From Sphingomonas sp. Leaf20 (GTDB lineage Bacteria; Pseudomonadota; Alphaproteobacteria; Sphingomonadales; Sphingomonadaceae): DNA of 64,000 nt. The DNA lies in contig NZ_LMKN01000001.1 in the NCBI RefSeq assembly GCF_001421535.1, positions 620,001-684,000 on the forward strand. Direction: 5' to 3'. A program made the position numbers and the translations under genes. Position 1 is the stretch's first letter, and each line of letters starts with the position of its first letter. This document shows positions 52,838 to 60,471 of this stretch, piece by piece. The notes under the pieces were generated by a model, which saw only the letters and a list, made by a program, of their open reading frames with translations, ran no database searches and was not told where the DNA came from.

Positions 52838-53515
52838 TCAGCGCTTGAAGGGATCGTCGAACAGCGGCTTGACCGGGAGTACGCCGCCTTCGGCGACGAA
52901 CTGCGCGTCGGCCGCAGCCTGGGTACGCTCGTTGCGGAGCTGTTCGAGCAGCGCCTCGCGGTCGCCTTCGAGACGCGTGTCGGTCGGCGCTTCCATCCCG
53001 GCCGCCTTGGCAGCCTTGGCGACTGCGGCATCGAGCTCACGCTGCGACGTCAGCCCGAGCGTGACCGGATCCTTTGGCGTGATATTCGCGATGTTCCAGT
53101 GGCTACGATCCCGGATCGCCGCGATCGTCGTCCGCGTGGTCCCGATCAGCAGCGAGATCGCGCCGTCGGTGATTTCCGGGTGATTGCGGATGATCCAGGC
53201 GATGCCATCGGGCTTGTCCTGCCGCTTCGACACCGGGGTGTAGCGCGGGCCCTTGGTGCGGCGGACCTGATCGGGGCCCTTGATCATCTTGAGCTGATAG
53301 TCGGGATCGGCCGCGCCCTTGTCGATCTCCTCCTGCGTCACCTCATGCGCACGCACAGGATCGCGACCGGTCAGCTTGGTCGAGGTCGTGTCATCGGCGA
53401 TCGCCTGGATCTCAAGGATGTGCAGACCGCAAAAATCCGCGATCTGCTCGAAGCTGAGCGCGGTATTATCGACCATCCAGGCGGCGGTCGCATGAGGCAT
53501 GAGCGGCTGGGCCAC
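52838..53515 (-). CDS. trcR: DUF1013 cell-cycle regulator TrcR
   Basis: A 225-residue DUF1013 protein: the N-terminal MPHATAAWMVDNTALSFEQIADFCGLHILEIQAIAD resembles a helix-turn-helix DNA-binding region, and RHNHPEITDG-like RNHPEITDGAISLLIGTT and SHWNIANITPKDPVTLGLTSQ follow. In Caulobacter this protein (TrcR) binds promoters and RNA polymerase. GTG 53515 follows a good ribosome site (ACGGAG); a Met at 53500 is an alternative. A terminator-like hairpin lies just upstream in the leader. Confidence 0.9.
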   Translation of the reverse strand: MAQPLMPHATAAWMVDNTALSFEQIADFCGLHILEIQAIADDTTSTKLTGRDPVRAHEVTQEEIDKGAADPDYQLKMIKGPDQVRRTKGPRYTPVSKRQDKPDGIAWIIRNHPEITDGAISLLIGTTRTTIAAIRDRSHWNIANITPKDPVTLGLTSQRELDAAVAKAAKAAGMEAPTDTRLEGDREALLEQLRNERTQAAADAQFVAEGGVLPVKPLFDDPFKR

Positions 53516-53528
53516 GGCGAGAACTCCG

Positions 53529-53564
53529 TAAAAATACAAAGGGCCGCCCCTTTCGGAGCGGCCT
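53529..53564 (-). terminator. Terminator-like hairpin in the trcR leader
   Basis: Minus strand GGCCGCTCC-GAAA-GGGGCGGCC (GNRA tetraloop) followed by CTTTGTATTTTT, directly before the trcR ribosome-binding site. It could be an attenuator or the terminator of a short upstream RNA. Confidence 0.7.
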
Positions 53565-53758
53565 GACATGACACACGACTTAGTGCGCACGCGGCTAACA
53601 GGCAAGCGCGCAAGCGAAACACCTGCCATCTCGCTACCTGCAAATCGTTACAAAGAGGTTCCCCGGTCCCGCGCCACCGACGCCGGCCTGTCCCGCCCCG
53701 TCATGAGCCGTTTTCAGGCGTATCTTCACGTTGCGAGGCCTTCGCTATTTCCCTACGT

Positions 53759-56470
53759 ATGAGGGGCTTAGCGAAACGAACGAGAAAGCGGCCGTTGAAC
53801 GATACGCGCGTGCCACCTGCGGAAACTTTGCCGGGCAGTCCGAGCCATGCCGACGAAGCGTTGGCGGGAGCGGATACCGCTGCCCTTCGCCCGGACATAA
53901 TGGCCGCGCCGGACGCGATCCCGCATACCGCCGACGCCGAACGCATCGCAGCCCAGCTGGTCGGGCAGGACACGGGTACCGACCCGTTCGTGGCCGCGGT
54001 CCGCGCCACGCGAATGCCGATGATCATCACGAACCCACGGCTGCCCGACAACCCGGTCGTCTTCGCCAACGGCGCGTTTTGTCGCTTGAGCGGCTATACG
54101 CGCGAGGAGATCCTCGGACGGAACTGCCGGTTTCTGCAGGGGCCTGAAACCGACCCTGCGACCGTCCGTCGCATCCGCGATGCGGTTGAATCGGTGCAGC
54201 CGATCGAGATCGACATCCGCAACCATCGCAAGAACGGCGATCCCTTCTGGAACCGGCTGCTGCTCGCGCCGGTCTATGACACCGAGGGGATCCTCGCCTA
54301 TTTCTTCGCGAGCCAGGTCGATGTCACGCTGGAACGCGAGCGGCTGCACGGTCTGGAGGCGAGCAATGCCTCGCTGATGGCCGAGCTGACCGACCGTCTG
54401 CGAACGCAGGAGGAGCATGAGCGCGAGCTCTCGTTCACGCTCAAGGCGGCGCGGTTCGGCACGTGGAGCCTCGAAATCGCCAGCAGGCAGCTGACCCCGT
54501 CGGAGACGTGCAAGGAGCTGTTCGGGCGTCCCGTCGACGAACCCTTCACCTATGACGATCGGCTGGAGGCCATTCATCCCGACGACCGGGCCAAAAGCAT
54601 CGCCGAGCTGGACCGCTGCGTCGCGGAGGGAACGGATTATGACGTCGTCTACCGCGTCTTTCGTCCGGATGGCGAGATGCGGTGGATCGCCTCGCGCGGA
54701 CAACCCTTCTTCAATGCCCAGGGGATCGCCATGCGGATTGCCGGGGTGTCGATGGACATCACCGACCAGCGCATGAGCGACATCCGCCGCGACGCCCTCA
54801 CCGAGCTTGCGGATGTCTTTCGCGACGTCGAGCAGCCCGACGACATATCGTTCGCTGCGGCCCAGATCATCGGCCGTACGCTGGGGGCGAGCCATGCCGG
54901 CTATGGCAGTATCGATCCGCAGACAGAAACGATCGCCATCGAGCATGACTGGCACATGCCCGGTATCGACGCCTTGTCCGGTGAGTTCCAGTTCCGCGAT
55001 TTCGGATGGTATATCGACGACCTGAAACGCGGTCAGGAAGTCCATATCAACGACGTGCGCGTCGATCCCCGCAGCCAGGCGACGGCGCCTGCGCTTGAGG
55101 CGATCAGCGCCCGATCGCTGATCAACATACCGTTGACCGAATCCGGCGAGCTCGTCGCAATCTTCTATCTTGCCGGCGCGACGGAACGACGCTGGCACGC
55201 CAATGAGGTCGCATTCGTCCGTGAAGCGGCCGAGCGGACCCGGATCGCGGTCGAGCGGCGCCGCGCCGAGCAGCGGCTGGCCGCACTGGCAGCATCGCTC
55301 GAACAGCAAGTCGCCGCGCGTACCGGCGAGTTGCAGCAAGCCGAGGATGCGCTTCGCCAGTCGCAGAAGATGGAGGCGGTCGGCCAGCTGACCGGCGGGG
55401 TCGCGCACGACTTCAACAACCTGCTGACGGTGATCCGGTCCGCAACCGACCTGCTCAAGCGCCCCGAGCTAAGCGCCGAGCGTCGTGTGCGGTATATCGA
55501 GGCGATATCCGACACCGCCGATCGCGCCGCGAAGCTGACGGGGCAGTTGCTCGCGTTCGCGCGGCGACAGGCGCTTCAGCCGGAGGTCATCGACGTCGGG
55601 CAGAGCCTGACCGTCATTTCCGACATGCTGGGAACGCTCACGGGATCGCGCATCGTCATCAGCGTGGACGTTCCCGATGTCCCGTGCCTGACCAATGTCG
55701 ACCCCAGCCAGCTCGATACCGCGTTGATCAACATGGCGGTCAACGCGCGCGACGCGATGAACGGTGCCGGGCGCATCGACATCGCCGTCAGAACCGCGGC
55801 GTGTATTCCCGCCGTCCGGGCGCATCCCGCGGTGCAGGGTCGTTTCGTCGCGATCTCGATCACCGATAGCGGAAGCGGGATCCAGCCCGACCAGCTCGAC
55901 CGGATCTTCGAGCCGTTCTTCACGACCAAGGGCGTCGGCGAGGGCACGGGGCTGGGGCTCAGCCAGGTCTTCGGTTTCGCCAAGCAATCGGGTGGAGACA
56001 TCACCGTGGAAAGCGATGTCGGCCACGGCGCGTGTTTCACGCTCTATCTGCCGCAGGCCGATGAGCAACGCATCCCCGACGCCGACGACCCCACCGAGGC
56101 GCTCGCGGACGGCCACGGCACGTGCGTCCTCGTCGTCGAGGACAATCGCGAGGTCGGCACGTTCACGACCCAGTCTTTGTCCGAGCTGGGCTATGTCACG
56201 GTGTGGGCGGCGGACGCGCAGGAGGCGCTCGCCGAACTTGGCAAGGATGCGAAGCGGTTCGACATCGTGTTCTCCGATGTCGTGATGCCTGGCATGAACG
56301 GCATCGACCTCGCCAAGGCGATCCGCGCGGCGCATCCGGAATTGCCGGTCGTCCTGACGTCGGGATACAGCAATGTCCTCGCGCAGAACGGGACCCACGG
56401 CTTCGAACTGCTGCACAAACCCTATTCCGTGGAGCAGCTTTCGCGGCTGTTGCGCAAGGCGATGGGCTGA
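53759..56470 (+). CDS. LOV-domain hybrid histidine kinase with receiver (blue-light sensor)
   Basis: A 903-residue signalling protein. A LOV domain (about 75-195) has the flavin-adduct Cys123 in the canonical GRNCRFLQ motif. Then a PAS domain (about 225-335), a GAF domain (about 345-500), a HisKA with His550 in GGVAHDFNNLL, HATPase motifs NMAVNARDAM, ITDSGSGI and GTGLGLSQV, and a C-terminal receiver with Asp840 in FSDVVMPGMNGID and Lys in LHKPYS. The layout fits a cytoplasmic blue-light-controlled hybrid kinase with a HWE-unlike His box. No membrane span is seen. The output partner is unknown. Start at 53759 or Met48. Confidence 0.93.
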   Translation: MRGLAKRTRKRPLNDTRVPPAETLPGSPSHADEALAGADTAALRPDIMAAPDAIPHTADAERIAAQLVGQDTGTDPFVAAVRATRMPMIITNPRLPDNPVVFANGAFCRLSGYTREEILGRNCRFLQGPETDPATVRRIRDAVESVQPIEIDIRNHRKNGDPFWNRLLLAPVYDTEGILAYFFASQVDVTLERERLHGLEASNASLMAELTDRLRTQEEHERELSFTLKAARFGTWSLEIASRQLTPSETCKELFGRPVDEPFTYDDRLEAIHPDDRAKSIAELDRCVAEGTDYDVVYRVFRPDGEMRWIASRGQPFFNAQGIAMRIAGVSMDITDQRMSDIRRDALTELADVFRDVEQPDDISFAAAQIIGRTLGASHAGYGSIDPQTETIAIEHDWHMPGIDALSGEFQFRDFGWYIDDLKRGQEVHINDVRVDPRSQATAPALEAISARSLINIPLTESGELVAIFYLAGATERRWHANEVAFVREAAERTRIAVERRRAEQRLAALAASLEQQVAARTGELQQAEDALRQSQKMEAVGQLTGGVAHDFNNLLTVIRSATDLLKRPELSAERRVRYIEAISDTADRAAKLTGQLLAFARRQALQPEVIDVGQSLTVISDMLGTLTGSRIVISVDVPDVPCLTNVDPSQLDTALINMAVNARDAMNGAGRIDIAVRTAACIPAVRAHPAVQGRFVAISITDSGSGIQPDQLDRIFEPFFTTKGVGEGTGLGLSQVFGFAKQSGGDITVESDVGHGACFTLYLPQADEQRIPDADDPTEALADGHGTCVLVVEDNREVGTFTTQSLSELGYVTVWAADAQEALAELGKDAKRFDIVFSDVVMPGMNGIDLAKAIRAAHPELPVVLTSGYSNVLAQNGTHGFELLHKPYSVEQLSRLLRKAMG

Positions 56471-56473
56471 ACG

Positions 56474-57541
56474 CTACGCGGCGATCTGGCCGATATGCGA
56501 CGCGAGATAGACGTCGTGATCGACCTCCGCCCCGTGCCGGGCAAAGGGGACCAGCGCGTGCACGAACTGCCGCGCGCTCGTTGGCCAGTTGAACCGCGCC
56601 GCATATGCCGCACACGCCCGTGGATCACAGGTCAGCGCCCGCGCGATGGCGACCTCGAGCGTGTCGTCCATCGCGCCGACGCGGGGATCGAGCACATCGA
56701 TAGGCCCGGTCACGGGATAGGCCGCGACGGGGGTCCCGCATGCAAGCGCCTCGATCATCACCAGGCCGAACGTATCCGTGCGACTGGGGAAGACGAGGAC
56801 GTCGGCGCTGCGATATGCCGCCGCGAGCTCATGTCCCGACCGCGGCCCCAGAAAGACCGCGTCGGGAAAACGGCGGGCCAGTGCCGCGCGCGCGGGGCCC
56901 GCACCGACGACGACCTTCGTTCCGGGATGCGGCGATGCCAGGAACGCCTCGATGTTCTTCTCCACCGCGATGCGCCCGACATACAGCAGGATCGGTCCCG
57001 ATAACGCCGTGATCGACGGATCGCGCGCGCCGTCCAGCCCGAACTGCGCGAAGTCCACCCCCCTGCCCCATTGCCGTACCCGGTCGAGCCCGCGCGCGCG
57101 CAGGATGTTGGCGACGGAGGGCGTCGAGACGAGGATCGACTGCGCCGGGCGATGGAACCAGCAGATATACCGCCAGATCCAGTCGGGATTGGCGCCAGTC
57201 CGTGCAGCGACATAATCCGGAAATTGCGTGTGATAGGCGCTGGTGAACGGCAGGGCGTTCGCCATGCACCAGCTGCGCGCGGCAAGGCATACGGGCCCCT
57301 CGGTCGCGAGGTGGATCGCCTCGGTGCCGAACGCCTCGATCATGCGTCCGACGACCTCCGACCGTGCCAGGGCGAGCCTGATCTCGGGATAGGTCGGGCA
57401 CGGCATCGAGACGAACGCTTCGGGGGAAATGATCAGGACATCGTGCCCGATCGATTCGAGTTCACGCTTTACCGCGTGCAGCGTGCGGACCACACCGTTG
57501 ACCTGCGGGCTCCACGCGTCCGTGACGATTGCGATGCGCAT
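56474..57541 (-). CDS. Glycosyltransferase family 4 (GT-B)
   Basis: A 355-residue GT-B glycosyltransferase: N-terminal VTDAWSPQVNGVVRTLHAVKRELESIGHDV with the acceptor-side Gly-rich loop, then VGRIAVEKNIEAFLAS and DVLVFPSRTDTFGLVMIEALACGTPVAAYPV, the nucleotide-sugar-binding segment of GT4. It pairs with the LpxH-like gene on the same strand (41-base gap), suggesting envelope lipid glycosylation, perhaps glycosphingolipid, though that is inference. Confidence 0.9.
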   Translation of the reverse strand: MRIAIVTDAWSPQVNGVVRTLHAVKRELESIGHDVLIISPEAFVSMPCPTYPEIRLALARSEVVGRMIEAFGTEAIHLATEGPVCLAARSWCMANALPFTSAYHTQFPDYVAARTGANPDWIWRYICWFHRPAQSILVSTPSVANILRARGLDRVRQWGRGVDFAQFGLDGARDPSITALSGPILLYVGRIAVEKNIEAFLASPHPGTKVVVGAGPARAALARRFPDAVFLGPRSGHELAAAYRSADVLVFPSRTDTFGLVMIEALACGTPVAAYPVTGPIDVLDPRVGAMDDTLEVAIARALTCDPRACAAYAARFNWPTSARQFVHALVPFARHGAEVDHDVYLASHIGQIAA

Positions 57542-57582
57542 CGATATTCTCCGTGACGATTCCCGAAGGGAAGCATGTGAGG

Positions 57583-58467
57583 TCAGGCGGCAATCGCGAG
57601 CGACGACGCATTCGCGCTATCGCGGTGGCGGGCGGCGATCTCGTCCGCCCAGTGGAGCAGTTCCATCCGGCCGTCGAAATGCTCGACCAGCGCGGTGCAT
57701 CCTTCGACCCAATCACCGTCATTGTAATACGCGATGCCGGCTATCTCGCGCATCTCGGCCGTGTGGATATGGCCGCAGACGACGCCTTCCACCCCGCGAA
57801 CGCCCGCCGCATGCGCGACGACCTCCTCGAAGTGCGAGATGAACGCGACCGCGTTCTTGACCTTGGCCTTGGCATGCTTCGACAAGGACCAATAGGGCAT
57901 GCCCAGCCGCCGGCGTGCGGCGTTGACCCAGCGGTTCAGCCCCATCAGCATCGTGTAGGCGGCGTCGCCGATATGCGCGACCCAGCGGTGCGCGAGCGTG
58001 ATCGCATCGAACTCGTCGCCGTGCAGCACGAGCAGGCGGCGGCCGTCGGCGGTCTCGTGGATCGCCTTGCGGCGGATCGCGATGCCGCCGAAGTCGAGCC
58101 CGGAATATTGGCGGAACACCTCGTCGTGATTGCCGGGAATGTAGATGACGCGCGTGCCGCGCTTGGCGCGCTTGAGCAGACGCCAGAGCACGTCGTTATG
58201 CGCGTCCGGCCAGTAGAATTTCTTCTTCAGCCGCCAGCCGTCGATCATGTCGCCGACGAGATACAGCATCTCGCTGTCGACATGATCGAGGAAGTCGTTG
58301 AGCATCGCCGCATTGCAGCCGCGCGTGCCGAGATGGACGTCGGAGATCCAGATCGTCCTGTATTGCCGCCGTTCGACCACCGGCTCGGGTTGCGCGGGAC
58401 GCGAATGGATGAAGTCTGCGATGTCGGTGATCTCGGCGATCGGAAACGTGACGGCGTCCATGGGCAT
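57583..58467 (-). CDS. LpxH-like UDP-2,3-diacylglucosamine diphosphatase / calcineurin-type phosphatase
   Basis: A 294-residue metallophosphoesterase: dinuclear metal ligands in ISDVHLGTRG (Asp43, His45), GDMIDGW, GNHDE, LHGDEFD and GHIHTA. The arrangement matches LpxH-type enzymes of lipid A synthesis, but several sphingomonads make sphingolipids instead of LPS and the exact substrate is uncertain. Followed closely by the GT4 gene. Confidence 0.85.
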   Translation of the reverse strand: MPMDAVTFPIAEITDIADFIHSRPAQPEPVVERRQYRTIWISDVHLGTRGCNAAMLNDFLDHVDSEMLYLVGDMIDGWRLKKKFYWPDAHNDVLWRLLKRAKRGTRVIYIPGNHDEVFRQYSGLDFGGIAIRRKAIHETADGRRLLVLHGDEFDAITLAHRWVAHIGDAAYTMLMGLNRWVNAARRRLGMPYWSLSKHAKAKVKNAVAFISHFEEVVAHAAGVRGVEGVVCGHIHTAEMREIAGIAYYNDGDWVEGCTALVEHFDGRMELLHWADEIAARHRDSANASSLAIAA

Positions 58468-58637
58468 GCCCCGCTAAACTGTTCCTTATCCGCTGGATTA
58501 GCCGGCTATTGTGACACCATCGCCGCAGTCCGGTGACCGTTCGATGTCAGTCGGCCGGGCTTTGCGGGCCGACCGGCAAACGCATTGACGAATCCCTGCC
58601 AAGCTGAACTATGGCCGCTTCCAAAGGGAGAACCACC

Positions 58638-58901
58638 GTGACGTTCCGCTTCAAGACCATCGCCGCCACAGCCGCCGCCGTCACCTTGATGGCAGCACCC
58701 GCGACCGCATCGGCCGCCAATCGCGCCGCATCGCTGTCCGTCGCCAAATCCGCACCCGCGCGCACCGGCACGGTCACGACCGGGAAGAACAGCCTCGCCG
58801 AGGGCCCGACCGCGACCTATGTCAGCATCGGGATCCTTGCCGCACTCGTGGTCGGCGTGCTGCTCGCGACGGGCGGCAGCGACGATTCCGACAGCAACTA
58901 A
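58638..58901 (+). CDS. Small exported protein with C-terminal membrane anchor
   Basis: An 87-residue protein from GTG 58638, with AAAGGGAGAACC upstream (an upstream ATG at 58611 lacks a good site). Signal-peptide-like start (TIAATAAAVTLMAAPATASA), a Ser/Thr/Ala linker, one membrane helix (ATYVSIGILAALVVGVLLAT, about residues 58-77) and a C-terminal Gly-Gly-Ser-Asp-rich acidic tail GGSDDSDSN. Such short proteins occur repeatedly in sphingomonads; function unknown. Confidence 0.75.
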   Translation: MTFRFKTIAATAAAVTLMAAPATASAANRAASLSVAKSAPARTGTVTTGKNSLAEGPTATYVSIGILAALVVGVLLATGGSDDSDSN

Positions 58902-59046
58902 GCTAAAGGTGCGGGAGCCGGCGGTGTCGAAGGCCGGGCCATAACCACACCGCCGCGCCGCGCTCGAACAGCGGGTGGAAGGTTTGCCTCATCGTCACTC
59001 TGACCTTGTCAGGGCGACGGTGAGCTGTGCCCCCGCCGTGGCACGA

Positions 59047-60060
59047 TCATTCCATCGTCAACACGATCTTGCCGACATGGTCGCCCGCTTCCATCCGGGC
59101 ATGCGCGGAGGGCGCGTCCGCAAAGGCAAAGACACGATCGATCACCGGCTTTACCTGACCCGCCTCGACATGGGGCCAAACGGTACGCGCCAGCTCGTCC
59201 GCGACCAGGCATTTGAAGGCGGTGTCGCGTGGGCGCAGCGTCGATCCCGTCAGCGTCAGGCGGCGGCGCATGATCTCGAACAGCGGTACCGTCGCGGTTG
59301 CCCCCGCCTGAACCGCGATCGACACGTGACGGCCGTCGTCGGCCAGACATTTGAGGTTGCGCGGGACATACTCGCCGCCGACCATGTCGAGCACGACGGC
59401 GACGCCTTTGCCGTTCGTGATCTCAGCGACGCGCTCGACGAAATCCTCAGACTTGTAGTCGATCGCGTGCGTCGCGCCGAGGCTCAGCGCCGCTTCGCAT
59501 TTTGCCTTGGATCCCGCGGTCACGATGATGTCGATGCCGAACACGTTGCACAGCGCGATCGCCATCGTGCCGATTCCGCTCGTGCCGCCATGGACGAGGA
59601 CGGTGTCGCCTTCGGTTGCATAGCCGCGCTCGAACAGGTTGGTCCAGACCGTGAAGAGCGTCTCGGGGATCGCCGCCGCTTCGACCATAGACAGCGCGAC
59701 AGGAACGGGGAGGCACTGCCCGAACGGCGCGACGGCGTATTCGGCATAGGCCCCGCCGCTGATCAGCGCGCAGACGGGCTGGCCGATCTGCTCCTGCCCC
59801 ACGCCCTCGCCGACCGCGATGATCGTTCCTGCGATCTCCATGCCGAGGATCGAAGGGGCCCCGGGCGGCGGCGGATACTTGCCCTGCCGCTGCATGACCT
59901 CGGGGCGGTTGACGCCTGCAGCGGACACCTTGATCAGCACCTCGTCGCGGCCCGGACGCGGGACGGGACGATCGCACAGGATCAGCACGTCGGGGCCGCC
60001 GGGCTCCTTCGGGTCGATCGCCTTCATGACGTCAGGCACGGTGTTGGCTAGTGATGGCAT
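59047..60060 (-). CDS. NAD(P)H-quinone oxidoreductase (MDR, zeta-crystallin-like)
   Basis: A 337-residue medium-chain reductase: N-terminal PGRDEVLIKVSAAGVNRPEVMQRQGKYPPPPGAP, then the Rossmann motif VLVHGGTSGIGTMAIALCN and AGSKAKCEAALSLGATHAIDY. No zinc ligands, as in quinone oxidoreductases. The ATG at 60060 is used; a longer start is not supported. It may protect from quinone redox cycling. Confidence 0.9.
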   Translation of the reverse strand: MPSLANTVPDVMKAIDPKEPGGPDVLILCDRPVPRPGRDEVLIKVSAAGVNRPEVMQRQGKYPPPPGAPSILGMEIAGTIIAVGEGVGQEQIGQPVCALISGGAYAEYAVAPFGQCLPVPVALSMVEAAAIPETLFTVWTNLFERGYATEGDTVLVHGGTSGIGTMAIALCNVFGIDIIVTAGSKAKCEAALSLGATHAIDYKSEDFVERVAEITNGKGVAVVLDMVGGEYVPRNLKCLADDGRHVSIAVQAGATATVPLFEIMRRRLTLTGSTLRPRDTAFKCLVADELARTVWPHVEAGQVKPVIDRVFAFADAPSAHARMEAGDHVGKIVLTME

Positions 60061-60133
60061 CAGATCGACACGCCCCTTTAGATTCCCGTGCCTTATTGAC
60101 ATCACACCGGTGCGGGTCAACGTTGTACGCACG

Positions 60134-60328
60134 ATGGATCCGGATGACGCCCCTTCCCGTCCCGACGACTTTCTCGACGCTCTGGTACGTCAGGATATCG
60201 ATTCGCTGTCGGTCGCCGAACTCGATGCCCGTATCACGGTGCTGCAGGGCGAGATCGCGCGCTGTCAGCTGAAAAAAGATCGGGCGATCAGCCATCGCGC
60301 CAGCGCCGACGACCTATTTAGACGGTGA
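60134..60328 (+). CDS. DUF1192 small protein
   Basis: A 64-residue protein, MDPDDAPSRPDDFLDALVRQD, with a heptad-like acidic/helical core LSVAELDARITVLQGEIARCQLKKDRAISHRASADDLFRR typical of DUF1192. Very common single gene in alphaproteobacteria of unknown function. Located just before clpA. Confidence 0.85.
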   Translation: MDPDDAPSRPDDFLDALVRQDIDSLSVAELDARITVLQGEIARCQLKKDRAISHRASADDLFRR

Positions 60329-60471
60329 ACCCCGCGGCCACGTCTCGGCGGTCCGCTTTCGGGCGGCAAAGGAACGCAGGGCGGCTGGGTCAAGTGCTTG
60401 ATGCGATCGATTACAGTTCCGACATAGTGGCAAAGGGCGTGCGGTTTCGCGGCCCGACAGGAGTAATGTAA

